The translations under genes and the position numbers were made by a program. A stretch of 64,000 nucleotides of DNA from Delphinapterus leucas (taxonomy: Eukaryota; Chordata; Mammalia; Artiodactyla; Monodontidae): the NCBI RefSeq assembly GCF_002288925.2, contig NW_022097996.1, forward strand, positions 11,032,139-11,096,138, written 5' to 3'. Under the pieces are notes generated by a model. The model ran no database searches and had not been told where the DNA came from. It saw nothing but the letters and a program-made list of their open reading frames with translations. Shown here piece by piece: positions 32,765-44,158 of the stretch. Every line of letters begins with the position of its first letter. The stretch's first letter is position 1.

Positions 32765-32935
32765 TTCTAGAGTGTTTGAACACTCGTTATCTTGCTACTA
32801 TCTCCCAAGGCAGACGCCACTCCCATTTGGAGGATGAGGAAAAGTGACCAAGCACTTTGCCTGGGGTCACTTTTCTTAAGTGGCAGAGGCAGGACCAGCA
32901 CTCAGATTTCCCATTTTAGCCCAACAAACACAGCC
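32765..32935 (-). mobile_element. MIR, antisense
   Basis: TTTGGAGGATGAGGAAAAGT then GTGGCAGAGGCAGGACCAGC fit reversed MIR. Confidence 0.6.
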
Positions 32936-33529
32936 CACAGCCCAAGTCCCACCACTAGGGGCTTTGTCTCCGCACAGCAAGGTGGTTCCAGATGAACACT
33001 GCTTTTCTGATATGGCCCCAGAATTCTGCTCACACAAAAACTTACACATAAACATCAGTTTCCAGCCCTGCAGCGCTAAAAGGAATACTGGCCCTTTATA
33101 TATTAATATGTGTAATAATCATGACGATGTAGAATTTTGTTATCTTTGATGATACATTTAATAAACAGAAAAAAAACTGACAATGAAATGAAAACTCAAG
33201 TACTTTTTTTTTTCAACCAGAAAGTACAAAGCCAGGTCTGACAGTAGAGGTATAGTCCCCTCATCCAGTACCACCTTAAAAACAACGAAAACATCCTCCT
33301 GAACAAGCTTCTCCACCTACCAACCCCCAATCTGCTACTCTTTGCAACTCCAGTAGACACTACAAATTTGCTTTCTGTAAACAGATACTCAAACCATTAA
33401 GTATGACGGTGTCCCCAATCTGTACACTGCAGTGATCAGCTTTCACTTTAGTGCAAATTTAGATGCTCCGTCCAGCAAACAGGATGCCACCTGTGTGTGA
33501 AAAGACTTGGGAAAATTAAAAATAGATGG
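32936..33529. other. Unassigned sequence
   Basis: An AATAAA followed by an A-run near 33170 is suggestive of a retroposed end, but no gene match was found. Confidence 0.45.
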
Positions 33530-33726
33530 GAAAATCCTCAGCAGTTAAAAATGCTAATAAAAACCACTTTGAGGTATCACTACAAACCTTTTAAACAGCC
33601 AAGATACCTGGAGAAAAATAATAAAATCTTACGTTTATGGGCTTGAAATGAAACTGGTACAATTGCCTGTTGATTCAGAACCGGCTTCCTGAAGAGCAAG
33701 CTAGTTGAATAGAAAACGACTCACGT
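33530..33726 (+). mobile_element. Old L1, first part
   Basis: 'aatgctaataaaaaccactt' then TGAGGTATCACTACAAACC is diverged L1 ORF2. It is interrupted by the younger L1 that follows. Confidence 0.5.
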
Positions 33727-34676
33727 GGGGCAGAAGACCTAGATAGACATTCCTCCAAAGAAGACACACGGATGGCCAACAGGCACATGAAAAGATGCTC
33801 AGCATCACTAATAGAGAAATGCAAATCAAAACTACAATGAGGTATCACCTCACACCGGTCAGAATGGCCATCATCAAAAAATCTACAAACAATAATTGCT
33901 GGAGAGGGTGTGGAGAAAAGGGAACCCTCCTACACTGTTGGTGGGAATGTAAATTGATACAGCCACTATGGAGAACAGTAAGGAGGTTCCTTAAAAAACT
34001 AAAAATAGAGTTACCATATGATCCAGCAATCCCACTCCCTGGCATATATCCAGAAAAGACAAAAACTGTAATTCGAAAAGACACATGCACCCCAATGTTC
34101 ATAGCAACACTATTTACAATAGCCAAGACGTGGAAGCAACCTAAGTGTCCATTGACAGATAAATGGATAAAGATGTGGTACATATATATACAATGGAATA
34201 CTACTCAGCCATAAAAAATAATGCCATCTGCAACAACATGCATGGACCTAGAGAGTATCGTACTAAGTGAAGTAAGTCAGGCAGAGAAAGGCAAATATAT
34301 GATATCATTTATATGTGCAATCTAAAAAACAGTGCAAATGAATTTATCTACAAAACAGAAACAGACTCACAGACATAGAAAACAAACTTATGGGTACCAA
34401 AGGGGAAAGGGGGGGAGGGAGGGATAAATTAGGAGTTTGGGATTAAGAGATACACGCTACTATATATAAAATAGATAAACAACAAGGATTTACTGTATAG
34501 CACAGGGAACTATATTCAATATCCTGTAATAACTTATAATGGAAAAGAATCTGAAAACAAAATTCACACACACACACACATATGTGTATAACTGAATTAC
34601 TTTGCTGTACACCAGAAACAAATACAACACTGTAAATCAACTACACTTCAATAAAAAACAAATAACTCACATGTAT
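33716..34676 (+). mobile_element. Younger artiodactyl L1, 5'-truncated, nested in an old L1
   Basis: This encodes the end of ORF2p in one frame (33795-34214): the intact CX3CX7HX4C motif (CWRGC, then HCWWEC), [17 protein letters not shown] and [10 protein letters not shown]. The standard 3' UTR and AATAAA end follow. Likely target duplication: ACGACTCACGTG (33717) and ATAACTCACATG (34662). It lacks ORF1, the endonuclease and the reverse transcriptase core, so it cannot move. Confidence 0.9.
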
Positions 34677-35000
34677 TGACTTGGCCACCCAACTGGGGGA
34701 AATGCACACCCCACATAACTAAAGAGGAAGCAAGGATCACATGCACAAAGATGTTCATAGCTGTACTATTTATAATAGAGAGAAAGTGAAATCAGAACAA
34801 AATGCTCAGGGAAATGCTGAGGGGGGGAATTCTGAGCAATATCATTAACGATATACGCCATTTAAAAACATGAACAGTGGTGATTCATGAAAATATTTAT
34901 ATTAAAAATGTTAAGTGACAGGGAATGAAGTTCACATACTGATTAAAACTACATAAAAACGCATGTACGTTTAGAATTACATACAGTTAATAGACCTTAA
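34662..35000 (+). mobile_element. Old L1, second part
   Basis: CATGCACAAAGATGTTCATA then ACTATTTATAATAGAGAG and AAAATATTTATATTAAAAAT continue the old L1 broken at 33726. Confidence 0.5.
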
Positions 35001-35208
35001 GTTTTGCTGTTATGTTGGTTAAATATATGTAAACATTAAGTGGCTTCCACGAGGCCAGATGCTGGCCCTCTTTCTCCTTTCAACCTCTAGCTCCTCCTCT
35101 GACAGCCTGACTTTCTTACTTTCTGCACGCTCCACGTAGCCCACAGTGGCCAATCCTCTTACCCCAGAGTTAGGCTAGAGAGCAAATAGGCCCCAAATCT
35201 AGATGTCA

Positions 35209-35341
35209 GGACTTCCCTGGCGGTCCAGTGGTTAAGATTCCACGCTTCCGCTGCAGGGGTCATGGGTTCGATCCCTGGTCAGGGAACTAAGATCCCGCAG
35301 GCCACCTGGCCAAACAGGAAGAAAAAATAAATAAATAAAAA
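35209..35341 (+). mobile_element. CHR-type tRNA SINE, short form
   Basis: GGACTTCCCTGGCGGTCCAG, B-box GGGTTCGATCCCTGGTC and an (AAAT)n tail. No clean target duplication seen. Confidence 0.9.
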
Positions 35342-35604
35342 TAGGAATTGGGGTGAATAAGGCAGAGAGAAAGCTCAACAAAATCTGTCAAGAGAACCTG
35401 GGACTACAGGAAGTTATCCTTAACCCTAGACAGCCCTCCAAGAGACCAGAGCACCTGACAAGGCCTGGGGGGTCTTTGCCACACTGTGACCTTGATTCCG
35501 TCTCCAGCCCTGAGCCCCTGAGCCCGTGTCCCCTTCCTTTCTCCTCCCCTGCACGCCTGCAGCAGGCTCACTTCTGAGAACTGACAGCGGTTAACCTAGA
35601 GCCC

Positions 35605-35780
35605 GTTTAATCCTAAGAAGAAATTGAAAAGGTAGGTACTGTTAATCACCCATCTCAAGGATGGGGCAGCTGAGGCTGAGCAAAATGACTTCCTGAAGAT
35701 CACAGGGCAGGTAGAGACCAGACTGGGATTCCCATGTTGTCCCGAGGGCTCCTGGTGTGGGCTCTTTACTGCCACACCCT
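35605..35780 (-). mobile_element. MIR, antisense
   Basis: GGTAGGTACTGTTAATCACC, GATGGGGCAGCTGAGGCTGA and CTGGGATTCCCATGTTG fit reversed MIR. Confidence 0.65.
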
Positions 35781-36054
35781 GCAGTAATGGGTCCGGGACT
35801 GCCGGAGAAGAAGGCCTCCGCCCACAGACAACCCGAGGGCTCTGGATTCTAACGGTGAGAACAGTGGACTATTTGACCTGATACATCACCCCTAACAGCA
35901 CTTGGACCCGGCCTTCCTCACCTGGCTGTGGGTACACGTGTTAATACACATATAGACAAAGATTCTCTCCATGACCAAACTTCAGTCAGGCTCCTCTGAG
36001 CCCTCTGCTCTGCTAGGCCTGGACGTCGGCTTCCATCTCTGTCTTTGTAGAGTC

Positions 36055-36397
36055 CCAGCTTTAGCAAGAATCCCACTAAGTGGGTTTAGCCAGAATTCCC
36101 CACCTTCTATTGTTGCCCATCCCCACCCCCCAGGTAACATCTGGTCACTGTAGCCTGTCTTCAGCAAGAATCCTGCTAGGTGAACTTAGAAAAGGAAAAC
36201 CCTGCCCTCTCACCCTGTCCATCCACTGGCCACCCCACCAGCACCACCACCCTGGTCCTTGGCAATCGTTTCCACTTTTCCTTGTTTTATTTCAATTTCT
36301 TTCCCCTACTGCAAAACTCCACTATAGTAGTTTCCCTGAATAAAGCCTGCCTTACCATTCTTTAGCAAGTATCTGAATAATTTTGTTTTAACAATAT
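36055..36397 (+). mobile_element. ERV-type LTR fragment with 100-bp direct repeats
   Basis: A motif AGCAAGAATCC followed by a CTA(A/G)GTG core occurs at 36063 and again at 36163. Downstream, CCTGAATAAAGCCTGCCTTA and AGTATCTGAATAATTTTGTT resemble the R/U5 of a gammaretrovirus-like LTR with its poly-A signal. No viral genes are attached. The family is not assigned. Confidence 0.42.
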
Positions 36398-36421
36398 ATA
36401 CGTATGTATACGTATATATAT
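36391..36421 (+). repeat. TA/CG-TA rich microsatellite
   Basis: Alternating ATATACGTATGTATACG-type repeats. Confidence 0.75.
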
Positions 36422-36539
36422 CCCAATCCTTAGCCCTGTCTTCGTCTCCATGAATGGAGACCTCTGGGCTGAGGCCCAGGCATCTGTATTTTTTAATCAC
36501 ATCCCAGGTGATTCTGATACATACCAGTGAGGGTGCAGA

Positions 36540-37299
36540 ACAGCTGGTTTGGCCCTTGTCTTGCTGGTGAGCACTGAGTTTCAGAGAGACTAAAATGCAA
36601 GGACTCTCGGCTGGAACCCAGGTCTCCCCATGCCCAGGCTGCAGGCTCCCACTGGCAGGGTGGAGTCTGACAAACACTTGGTGCAGTGACAGGCCTCAGT
36701 GAGTTACGATTCTTAAGTGTGGGACATTCCTGGCTGTCTCTGAGACTGAGTCCAGAGCACAGTGGTGGTTTCTGTTTTAGTTTCTTACTGTTACCCAAGC
36801 CTATTGTTGAGAAATGGACAGAAAGAGCAGAAATAGGTAGCTTTAATTATTCAGAGCTCAGAAAAATCAAAAAATTGGGGGGAACTCTGGCCTTTTAAAA
36901 CTCTAGCCACAGGAGTTCCAAAGGAGGGAAAACCTGAGTACGGTGGCAAGAAATCCCCCAGCTTGTAGCTCTTCTCTCACAATGTTCTCAACCACTTCTC
37001 AAAGTGTGGTAGGAATTTTTTCTCCCCTGGTTAGAAAAACAAAATAAAATACAAAGGGAAATCCCAAGCCAAAATTTTCTGAGCCCGAACGGTAGCAAAA
37101 TTGCTGTTATCCTTTTACAAGAGCTATGGAAGAAAAAGATCTCATGGACCCAAAGGCAGGCATACAAACTTGGAGCCAGGTGGCTAGGCTAGGCTGGGGA
37201 AGAAATGACCCTTAGGGACCCACCTGTGGGTCACAATTTGAGTAGGAGGTCCTGAGAATGGGTGTTTATGGGCAGGTAGCTCACAATGTGCCATCAGGA
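36540..37299. other. Unassigned sequence
   Basis: No gene or named repeat recognised. Confidence 0.5.
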
Positions 37300-37372
37300 A
37301 AAAAGAAAAAGAGAAGGAAGGAAAGGAAGGAAAGAAGGGAGGGAGGGAGGAAGGAAGAAAGAAAAAGAGCGT
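37300..37372 (+). repeat. (GGAA)n / purine tract
   Basis: GGAAGGAAAGAAGGGAGGG-type units. Confidence 0.88.
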
Positions 37373-37454
37373 GCCTGGCATTTTCCCATAGTTCTGTCTT
37401 TCTCACCCAGGTACAGAGCTTCACTCATAAATTAATTCCTGTCGTGTTCTAAAA

Positions 37455-37473
37455 GGTTAGGGTTAGGGTTAGG
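37455..37473 (+). repeat. Short interstitial telomere-like repeat
   Basis: Three GGTTAG units in perfect tandem plus one base (GGTTAGGGTTAGGGTTAGG). Confidence 0.8.
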
Positions 37474-38181
37474 AGACTACTTAGGCATACACAATTAAAG
37501 TAAAATAAAAAACTCCAAAGATTCTATGCATATTTGCTACACAAATATGTGCCCATGGTTATAGCTAGGTGTATGCAGAAAAGGAGACAGAGAAATGAAA
37601 ACAGTTGTGGTAGAGAGGTAATTAAGCATTCCATTTTAATGGGTTTGGTTTCAGTGATAAATGCTTCTCAAGAATCACTTAGGCTACCTCCCAAGGTACA
37701 GTTGATCCAAACCTGAAAATATCCAGGACCCCCCTACCTACTTCCAGCCCCAGGTAGGAAATGGCAGGGGGCAGTCAGAATCCTGGGCTCTCGTTCCATA
37801 GCAATCATGAACCTAGCTCCCCCCCAGGTCGGATGTAAGTCTATGTTTGGCATAACGGTCCTCAGCCCTTTCTTCCTTCAGCTGTTCTTTCTTTGAGGTT
37901 TCCGAAGCACACAGGAAGTCAGAAAAAACAACAGCCAACCCACTTCTCCACAGCTTCACCACAGACCTGGAGGGACAGGGCACAGCAGAACCCAGAAAGG
38001 GCCCTGCGTCAGAGGAGGGGCTGGGGGGGTGGCAAGAGCCATCGGTGGGCCCTCCTCACACCACAGGGCAGGGGTGGGAGCCGGCAGAAATGGGAGGGAG
38101 GGCGGTGAGGGTCATGTTCACAGCCGGGCCTTCCAGAGTCCCCAGAGGAACCCAGTTCTAGTACTTCTCTCCTTCTGTTGA
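37474..38181. other. Unassigned sequence
   Basis: No gene or named repeat recognised. Confidence 0.5.
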
Positions 38182-38515
38182 CTGAGAATTTTCTCTTTTT
38201 TTAATTAAATTTTTATTGGAGTATAGTTGCTTCACAATGCTGTGTGAGCTTCTGCTGTGTAGCAAAGTGAATCAGCCATACGTATTCATATATCCCCTCT
38301 TTTTTGGATTTCCTTCCCCATTTAGGTCACCACAGAGCATTGAGTAGAGTGCCCTGTGCTGTACAGGACGTTCTCATTAGTTTTCTGTTTTATACATAGT
38401 AGTGCGTATATGTCAGTCCCAACCTCCTAATTCATCCCACACACCCCCTTGCCACCCTGACATCCATACGTTTGCTCTCTACGCAGAAATAGAGACACAG
38501 ACGCTGAGAATTTTC
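38182..38515 (-). mobile_element. L1 3' end with short 5' inversion and target duplication
   Basis: The T-rich end at 38195-38210 and TGGAGTATAGTTGCTTCACA identify a reversed L1 3' UTR. Its distal end (38484-38503, CAGAAATAGAGACACAG) is in the opposite, sense orientation and is exactly the stretch that should adjoin CGTAGAGAGCAAAC. The flanks share CTGAGAATTTTC (38182-38193, 38504-38515). Confidence 0.88.
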
Positions 38516-39009
38516 CGGTTACCTCACGTACACCCACAAAAGCTACAGCATTTAAAATCTTTCGAATGACATCTAACCTAAATGCCAGAAAGATACTTAG
38601 ATAACTCAGTCAAGTCACCTCGCCTCCTGGGACCTCAATTTTCTCATCTAAAAAGTGAGGGGATTGAGTGAGAGGAATGTTTTTTCCAACAAAGTCTTGA
38701 GCACAAATGTTTCAAACTCTACAAGTGGTTCCTGCGGTGGCTTAATTCATTGTTTGGCCGAAATGCTTCCATGTTTATAAACCCCCCAAAACACCTTTCA
38801 GTGGCCCTGAATTCCAGGCTAAAGCTGCTGGACCAGATTAGATGCTTCCCAAAATGCCCTCTTGGATATAAAAGTCTTGGAGCTAAGACCATTAGCCCCA
38901 AGGAGAGACCCTGGGTCATTGAAACAGGAGCAGGGAGGGGTAGGTCATTAGGACAAAAAGAAAAGGAACAACCTGGGATATTGATGAGGGAGAAAACATA
39001 ACAACTCCA
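38516..39009. other. Unassigned sequence
   Basis: Possible MIR trace near 38600-38670 (CAATTTTCTCATCTAAAAAG). Otherwise nothing recognised. Confidence 0.45.
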
Positions 39010-39160
39010 ATTATAAATTCATTGGTGGTGAGAACCAGAGCTGAAGGGACTCATAAATGATGTATTTTTACGTCCTTTGTCTTATAGGTGAGGAAACTGA
39101 GGTCAGAGATGTCAAGTCACTTTCCCAAAGACACAGAGCTGAAATCTTGATGCGGGGAGC
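39010..39160 (-). mobile_element. MIR, antisense
   Basis: TTATAGGTGAGGAAACTGAG then AAGACACAGAGCTGAAAT fit reversed MIR. Confidence 0.7.
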
Positions 39161-39750
39161 AGAGCAGGGACCCTTTGATGCATCAACCACAGGACTGGAG
39201 GACCTGAGTTTTTGTCAGGAGGTCCACCTCACCCAAACGAAATCCCCTGTGGGTGCTGGAGTCCTGGTGACCCCATATGGACTGACTACTCAGGTGATGC
39301 CAGCCGGGCACAGAGTTAAACAGAGGAGACTTCTGCCTTCTAGAACTTTCTGCATCTGCATCCAACACTTCGGAGGTCTTTACCTCACCCTGCCCATGGT
39401 GGACTGCCCTCTTGGGAGAGGTTTCTTCCTGCCCAGAAAGGGAGTCTACATTTTAATGGCAGCCTAAGGTAGAAGTCCTCTCCCCTCACACGTGTAGTAG
39501 CAAGCGACAGTCCACAGACCACCTGTCCTTCTCCTTCCTCCTCTCTCTGGAGGTGGTATGGGCCCCTTTACAAGGGAGGGGAGACTGGCTCAGAAAGGGT
39601 AAGGCCCACGCTCAGCAGGAGGCAGAAGAGGGGCTAGAACTGAGGCCTCCCAACCAGCAGCCAAAGGAGGCCTTCCGGGAGAGGGAAGTTTCATATCATA
39701 CTGGGCACGGAAGAAGCATGTATTTGGAGGTCTGCCCCCGCCCAGGCAAT
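39161..39750. other. Unassigned sequence
   Basis: A MIR-like antisense trace near 39590-39660 (CTCAGCAGGAGGCAGAAGAG). No gene. Confidence 0.4.
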
Positions 39751-39920
39751 TCAGCTGGGACAAATCCTATCACCTCCCTGAAGCTCACTGTTCTCGCCCA
39801 CAGGAGTTGGGTATGTTAATACTATCTTCCCTGAACTGTTGTGAAGGTGAATGAAAACAATGAATATAAAAACACTTGGTAAACTCCAAATCCTCAACAT
39901 CAAGCATCAGTCATAATCAC
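39751..39920 (+). mobile_element. MIR SINE
   Basis: CACCTCCCTGAAGCTCACTG, ACTGTTGTGAAGGTGAATGA and AACACTTGGTAAACTCC follow MIR. Confidence 0.55.
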
Positions 39921-41002
39921 ACCTCATCCGTGATCCTCTGGTTCCTTCAAGTGTTTACGCAAACATTTCCATGACAGGCACTCAGTCCTGTCAAAGAAAC
40001 TCATTTGTCCCATTTTGGGGCCATTTTCAGTACTGGAGAGGTCTTTCCTATGCTGTGTTAAAGGAGTTTTTCTGCAGCTTCGACCAGTAGGTGCTAGATC
40101 TGCCTCAGGAGCTGCCAGGCATAATCCCTGCCCCCTCACCCCTGCTTCGCACAGCCAGTCCTGATCTAAACACAAGGCTGCAGAGAAACATGCGGGTTTG
40201 GGGGACTCACAGATCATTCTACACCAGGACCACCCGCTGCACGTACACATTTTAATGCCAACCTCAAGAAGCCCGTAGAAATCGTTTGGATGAGCTATGC
40301 CAACACCAGTGATGGTAACCGGCTGCTTGCAGAGGCCACTCAACCTCCAGCGGTCAAGGCCCCCAGGGCCTGCCCAGACGTGCGTGGCTACGTGCGTGGC
40401 TTGAGCCTGCCCCAGCTCCCAGCTCTCTGGGTCTAGACTTAGGTTCTTAGGATTTTAGAGCTGCATATGGGCTTTGAAGACCATACACGCCCGGACCTTC
40501 TCCCACGGCCTTGCAGTCACCGATGGGACTGAGTGGGAACACTCAGTCCACTGTGAACACTGGTCCCTGCTCATCCTCGAGCTGAGGTGACAACCACACC
40601 CTCCTTCGTCCCCACAGCACTGGCTGAGCAAACAACCTCCCACTCGCGGGTTCTATTCTCGGCTGTCAACATCGCCATCACCATCGCCATCGTCTGTCAA
40701 GTGTCTAATTGCACGTGGCTGTGTGCCAGGTGAGGGGAATAAAGGACCCAGAGCATGGGCTGCCCTGCATGCTGCTGCAGCCCACGGCCCTTCTGAGAGC
40801 AAACAGGTCGTAAGGGCAGAAGCTGCAGCAGACGTGGATGGACACAGTGCACTTGTTATATACTCTGGGCTCACCAAAAGTGGGGAGCAGGGCTAAGTGC
40901 ATAACTGGGGGTGGGGCGGGGGTGGGGAGAGGCTCACTATGGGTGAGACATGTGGGGCAGAGGAAAGAACTCAGCCCCAGGAGGCAGGGCCATGCGCTTC
41001 CT
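39921..41002. other. Unassigned sequence
   Basis: A short CAT-rich patch at 40672-40694. No gene or named repeat. Confidence 0.5.
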
Positions 41003-41356
41003 ATGCTGAAACCCTAGCTGACACCCAGGACCTCAGAATGTGACTGCATTTGGACTTAGGGCCTTTAAAGAAGAAATTAAGGTAAAATGAAGCCATTATG
41101 GTGGGCCCTAATCCAATCTGATTGGTGTCCTTATAAAAAGAGGAAATTTGGGCATACAAAGAGATACAGCTGCACGCAGAGAAACAAGCCTACGAGAGAA
41201 GGCAGCCGTCTCTAAGCCAAAAAAGAGGCCTCAGAAGAAACCAGCACTGCTGATACCTTGATCTTGGACTTCCAGCCTCCAGAGCTCTGAGGAATAAAGG
41301 TAAGCACCCCCAGTCTGTGGTGTCTATTTCTGGCGGCTCGAGCAGACTAACACAGG
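41003..41356 (+). mobile_element. MLT1-type MaLR solo LTR
   Basis: CTCAGAATGTGACTGCATTT, GGGCCCTAATCCAATCTGAT, GTCCTTATAAAAAGAGGAAA, GATACCTTGATCTTGGACTT and AGCAGACTAACACAG follow the MLT1 order. Confidence 0.83.
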
Positions 41357-41934
41357 CAGGAGATGTGGGTTCTGGTTCCCACCCGTCCCCTCCCCACGTG
41401 GACCAGCCTGGACAGACCAGAACACTGTGGAATTTAGCATCAGAGACGGTCTCTAAGATTCCCCAGTCCGGATGCTCCTCAGGGGGAGACTGTTATAAAT
41501 ACAGGTGGCTCACTCTAGATCTATCGGGTAGAATGAGCGGGTGGGGCAAAGGAAGAGGAACCTTTATTTTAACAGGAAGGATGACATACAGCAGGTTGGG
41601 AATGACTGGATCACAGTTGATAAGCCTGATACCAGGGAGGGAGAAAAGCTGCCCAAGTCAGACACTCAGAGCAGGGCCAACAAAGCTGGGACCTGCGTAG
41701 GGTCTCCCCGTCCCAGGCTGCATCTGCTCTGAGATCCCGGTCCTAGGTCTTCCTCATGCATCCAGGGCAGAGGAGGGGGAGTCAGGATGTTTGCTGTGCT
41801 GGCAGGAACTGCACTTCTGACCTGCCCTGGGGACCCCAGGTGCTGCAGGCTGGAGGCGTTTCCAGGTCCGTGTTCTCCTGTCGTGGACTCTCATGGATGA
41901 GGACTCTGTGCCCGCTCCCTCCAGCCCCTTCCAA
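41357..41934. other. Unassigned sequence
   Basis: No gene or named repeat recognised. Confidence 0.5.
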
Positions 41935-42070
41935 CCTCAGAGAGTGGCCCAAAGAGCACTGGGTTCCGGGCCCTGCTCTGCAATGAACCTGAGACTTTGA
42001 CCAAGTCCATTCACCTCTTTGGGTCCAGGGTCCCCTATGAACAAAGAGGCTAAGGCTGGACTCTTGGGTC
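41935..42070 (+). mobile_element. MIR SINE
   Basis: AGAGCACTGGGTTCCGGGCC and CCAAGTCCATTCACCTCTTT resemble MIR. Confidence 0.5.
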
Positions 42071-42566
42071 ACTTCTTGCACGGAGGTGCTATCTGATAGC
42101 CAGCACCTCTGGGCTGGAAGGAAACAGGCAACACCTCGCCTGGCACTCCCCTCCTGGTGCACCTGGAGAAACCCATCTCCTCAGCCCTCGGGCACATGGG
42201 CAGAGCCTTGTTAATAACTGTGCTTCCAGGTTTCTGTATTTGGTGCTCTGAGCCCTGGGGCCTTGCTGACCCTGGAGGGACTGCTCCTCCCTCTGTTAGC
42301 AAATTCTTGAGAAGGTGCCTTTCCTGTACAAACCAACCAATCCAGAGCCCCTAATCACCCCGTAATTGCCTCATTTACTGGGCTCTCACGCCCTGGTCAC
42401 TACCCCCCTGCCCTAATCACCCCAGAGCCAGGTACCAGACAACCAGGGACACTCCCCATGTCCCAGGGCCTGCTGAAATTATTCAAAATAGCTAATTCTA
42501 AACTTGCTTACCCGGTTTTACTTGTTCCTTTCCAGGGAAATCACATAAAAGGATTTGTTTAAGATC

Positions 42567-42752
42567 TTTTTTTTTTTTTTGATGTGGACCATTTTTAAAG
42601 TCTTTATTGAACTTGTTACAATATTGCTTCTGTTTTATGTTTTGGTACTTTGGCCGCGAGGCATGTGAAATCTTAGCTCCCTGACCAGGGATCGAACCTG
42701 CACCCCCTGCATTGGAAAGTGAAGTCTTAACCACTGGACCAGCAGGGAAGTC
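42567..42752 (-). mobile_element. CHR-type tRNA SINE with longer 3' body, antisense
   Basis: T14 at 42567-42580, then GATGTGGACCATTTTTAAAG. The B-box complement is GGGATCGAACCTGCACC, and the end is CAGCAGGGAAGTC. The stretch 42071-42566 before it holds nothing recognisable. Confidence 0.87.
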
Positions 42753-43079
42753 TGTAACATGGAAGGCTTTTGCCCACGTTTTTCCCTTACTCCCTCTGCC
42801 TCCTGATGCTCCCTGGTGCTTCCCTATGTGAACCCCCCACATGGCATTCTCTGCCTCTTATTTTAGGGACCCGTGAGTGTCAACTTCTTCCTGCAGGACA
42901 GTCACCTCCGTGTCTGCATGTCTTTCCAGACCCGCCTAAAATTAATCCCTGGTCTCCTCAAAACTGCCATGGCCTGGAACTCTAGGCCTGTATGCAACCC
43001 CTTTTGGGGTTGAAATCCCCACTAGTTAACCTCCCATGTGTCATACAAATATTTTCACTGTCTACATGTACCACCCACG

Positions 43080-43440
43080 AAGGAGGTTTGGGACCACTGA
43101 TCCAGCCAACCTCCAGTCTAACCATCAAATCCCCTCTGTAGCCTCCACTGCCCCCTCAGCCATGGGCCCTCACTGCCTTATGCACTAGGCCTTTCTACTT
43201 CTAAGGAGCCCTCCTTGCTAGAAAAGTCTGTATTATGCTCGCCACCAACCTGCCTTCTCACGGCTGTTGGCCCCTGGTTGGATTCCTGCCCTCTGGGGAT
43301 GTAGAGAGTTGGTGCAATGCTGCTTCCCTACGACCATCCCTTCAGCTTCTTAAATAAAAGCAGCTCTTGGTTCCCCTAGAGGCATTTCTTCTTCCAGCTA
43401 AATACCCCCGGTTCCTTCCTTGTGCCTCATTAGTGGAAAG
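43080..43440. mobile_element. CR1/L3-like ancient LINE remnant
   Basis: TCTTCTTCCAGCTAAATACC followed by CCCGGTTCCTTCC resembles the L3/CR1 'ttctccaggctaaacatccccagttcc' block. The preceding part has the right order of degraded motifs. Confidence 0.45.
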
Positions 43441-43551
43441 TCATGTTTTTCATGATTCTGTGACTCTAGAAGATTCCATCCTAGGGCCCATCTCTGAGCA
43501 TCAAGCTTGAAGGAGAAGAAAAGATACCCTGACCTTAAAGATGCCCGACCT

Positions 43552-43636
43552 CCCTGTAACCACTTCTAGTTTTTCACAAGATTTTGAATGTGAAGTCTAA
43601 TTTTTAAATGTTGACACAAACTTATAAAACAGGGCA
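43552..43636 (+). repeat. Diverged direct repeat, copy 1
   Basis: ACCACTTCTAGTTTTTCACA ... ACAAACTTATAAAACA. A related copy lies about 510 bp downstream. The family is not recognised. Confidence 0.55.
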
Positions 43637-44065
43637 GCAGCGTGGAGCTGCTGGTCCTTTCCCAGACACTCGCTCAAGGCCAATTCCCTCTGGATGGCTC
43701 GGCTACTCCCTGGTTGAAGGGGATCTTGAGTTTTCCCACTGCCACCTAAGGCCCCTCCCAGTCAAACAGCTATGGAAGGCCTGTGGTCACAGGGACACTT
43801 TGGAGGGAAGCTTGTGAGGGAACGGGGCAAGATCTCGGGTGTGTGCTTCGCCTCTGCTCCTCTGCTCTCACAAGGAGACGGCATAGCACACTGTCGGCAC
43901 GGGCTCTCTGCTGGGGGCAGCGGGGGAGCCCTGATGTTCAGGTCAGGTGTCTTTTCTCCTACAGCAGGAGCGGTAGTAACAGATAATGAGTGCAGTGCGT
44001 CAGATACGGGTGGTGGAGGCTAAGCCAGCAGGCTGGGGGGCAGCCCCTGGCTCAGTTGCCTAACC

Positions 44066-44158
44066 TATACATGACCACTTCTGGTTTTTCATGAGACGCT
44101 AGAAATTCAGACTTTTAACGTGAACTCTTTAAAATATTGGCAAAAACTTACAAAACAC
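44066..44158 (+). repeat. Diverged direct repeat, copy 2
   Basis: ACCACTTCTGGTTTTTCATG ... AAAAACTTACAAAACA, with about 10-18 extra bases relative to copy 1. Confidence 0.55.
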
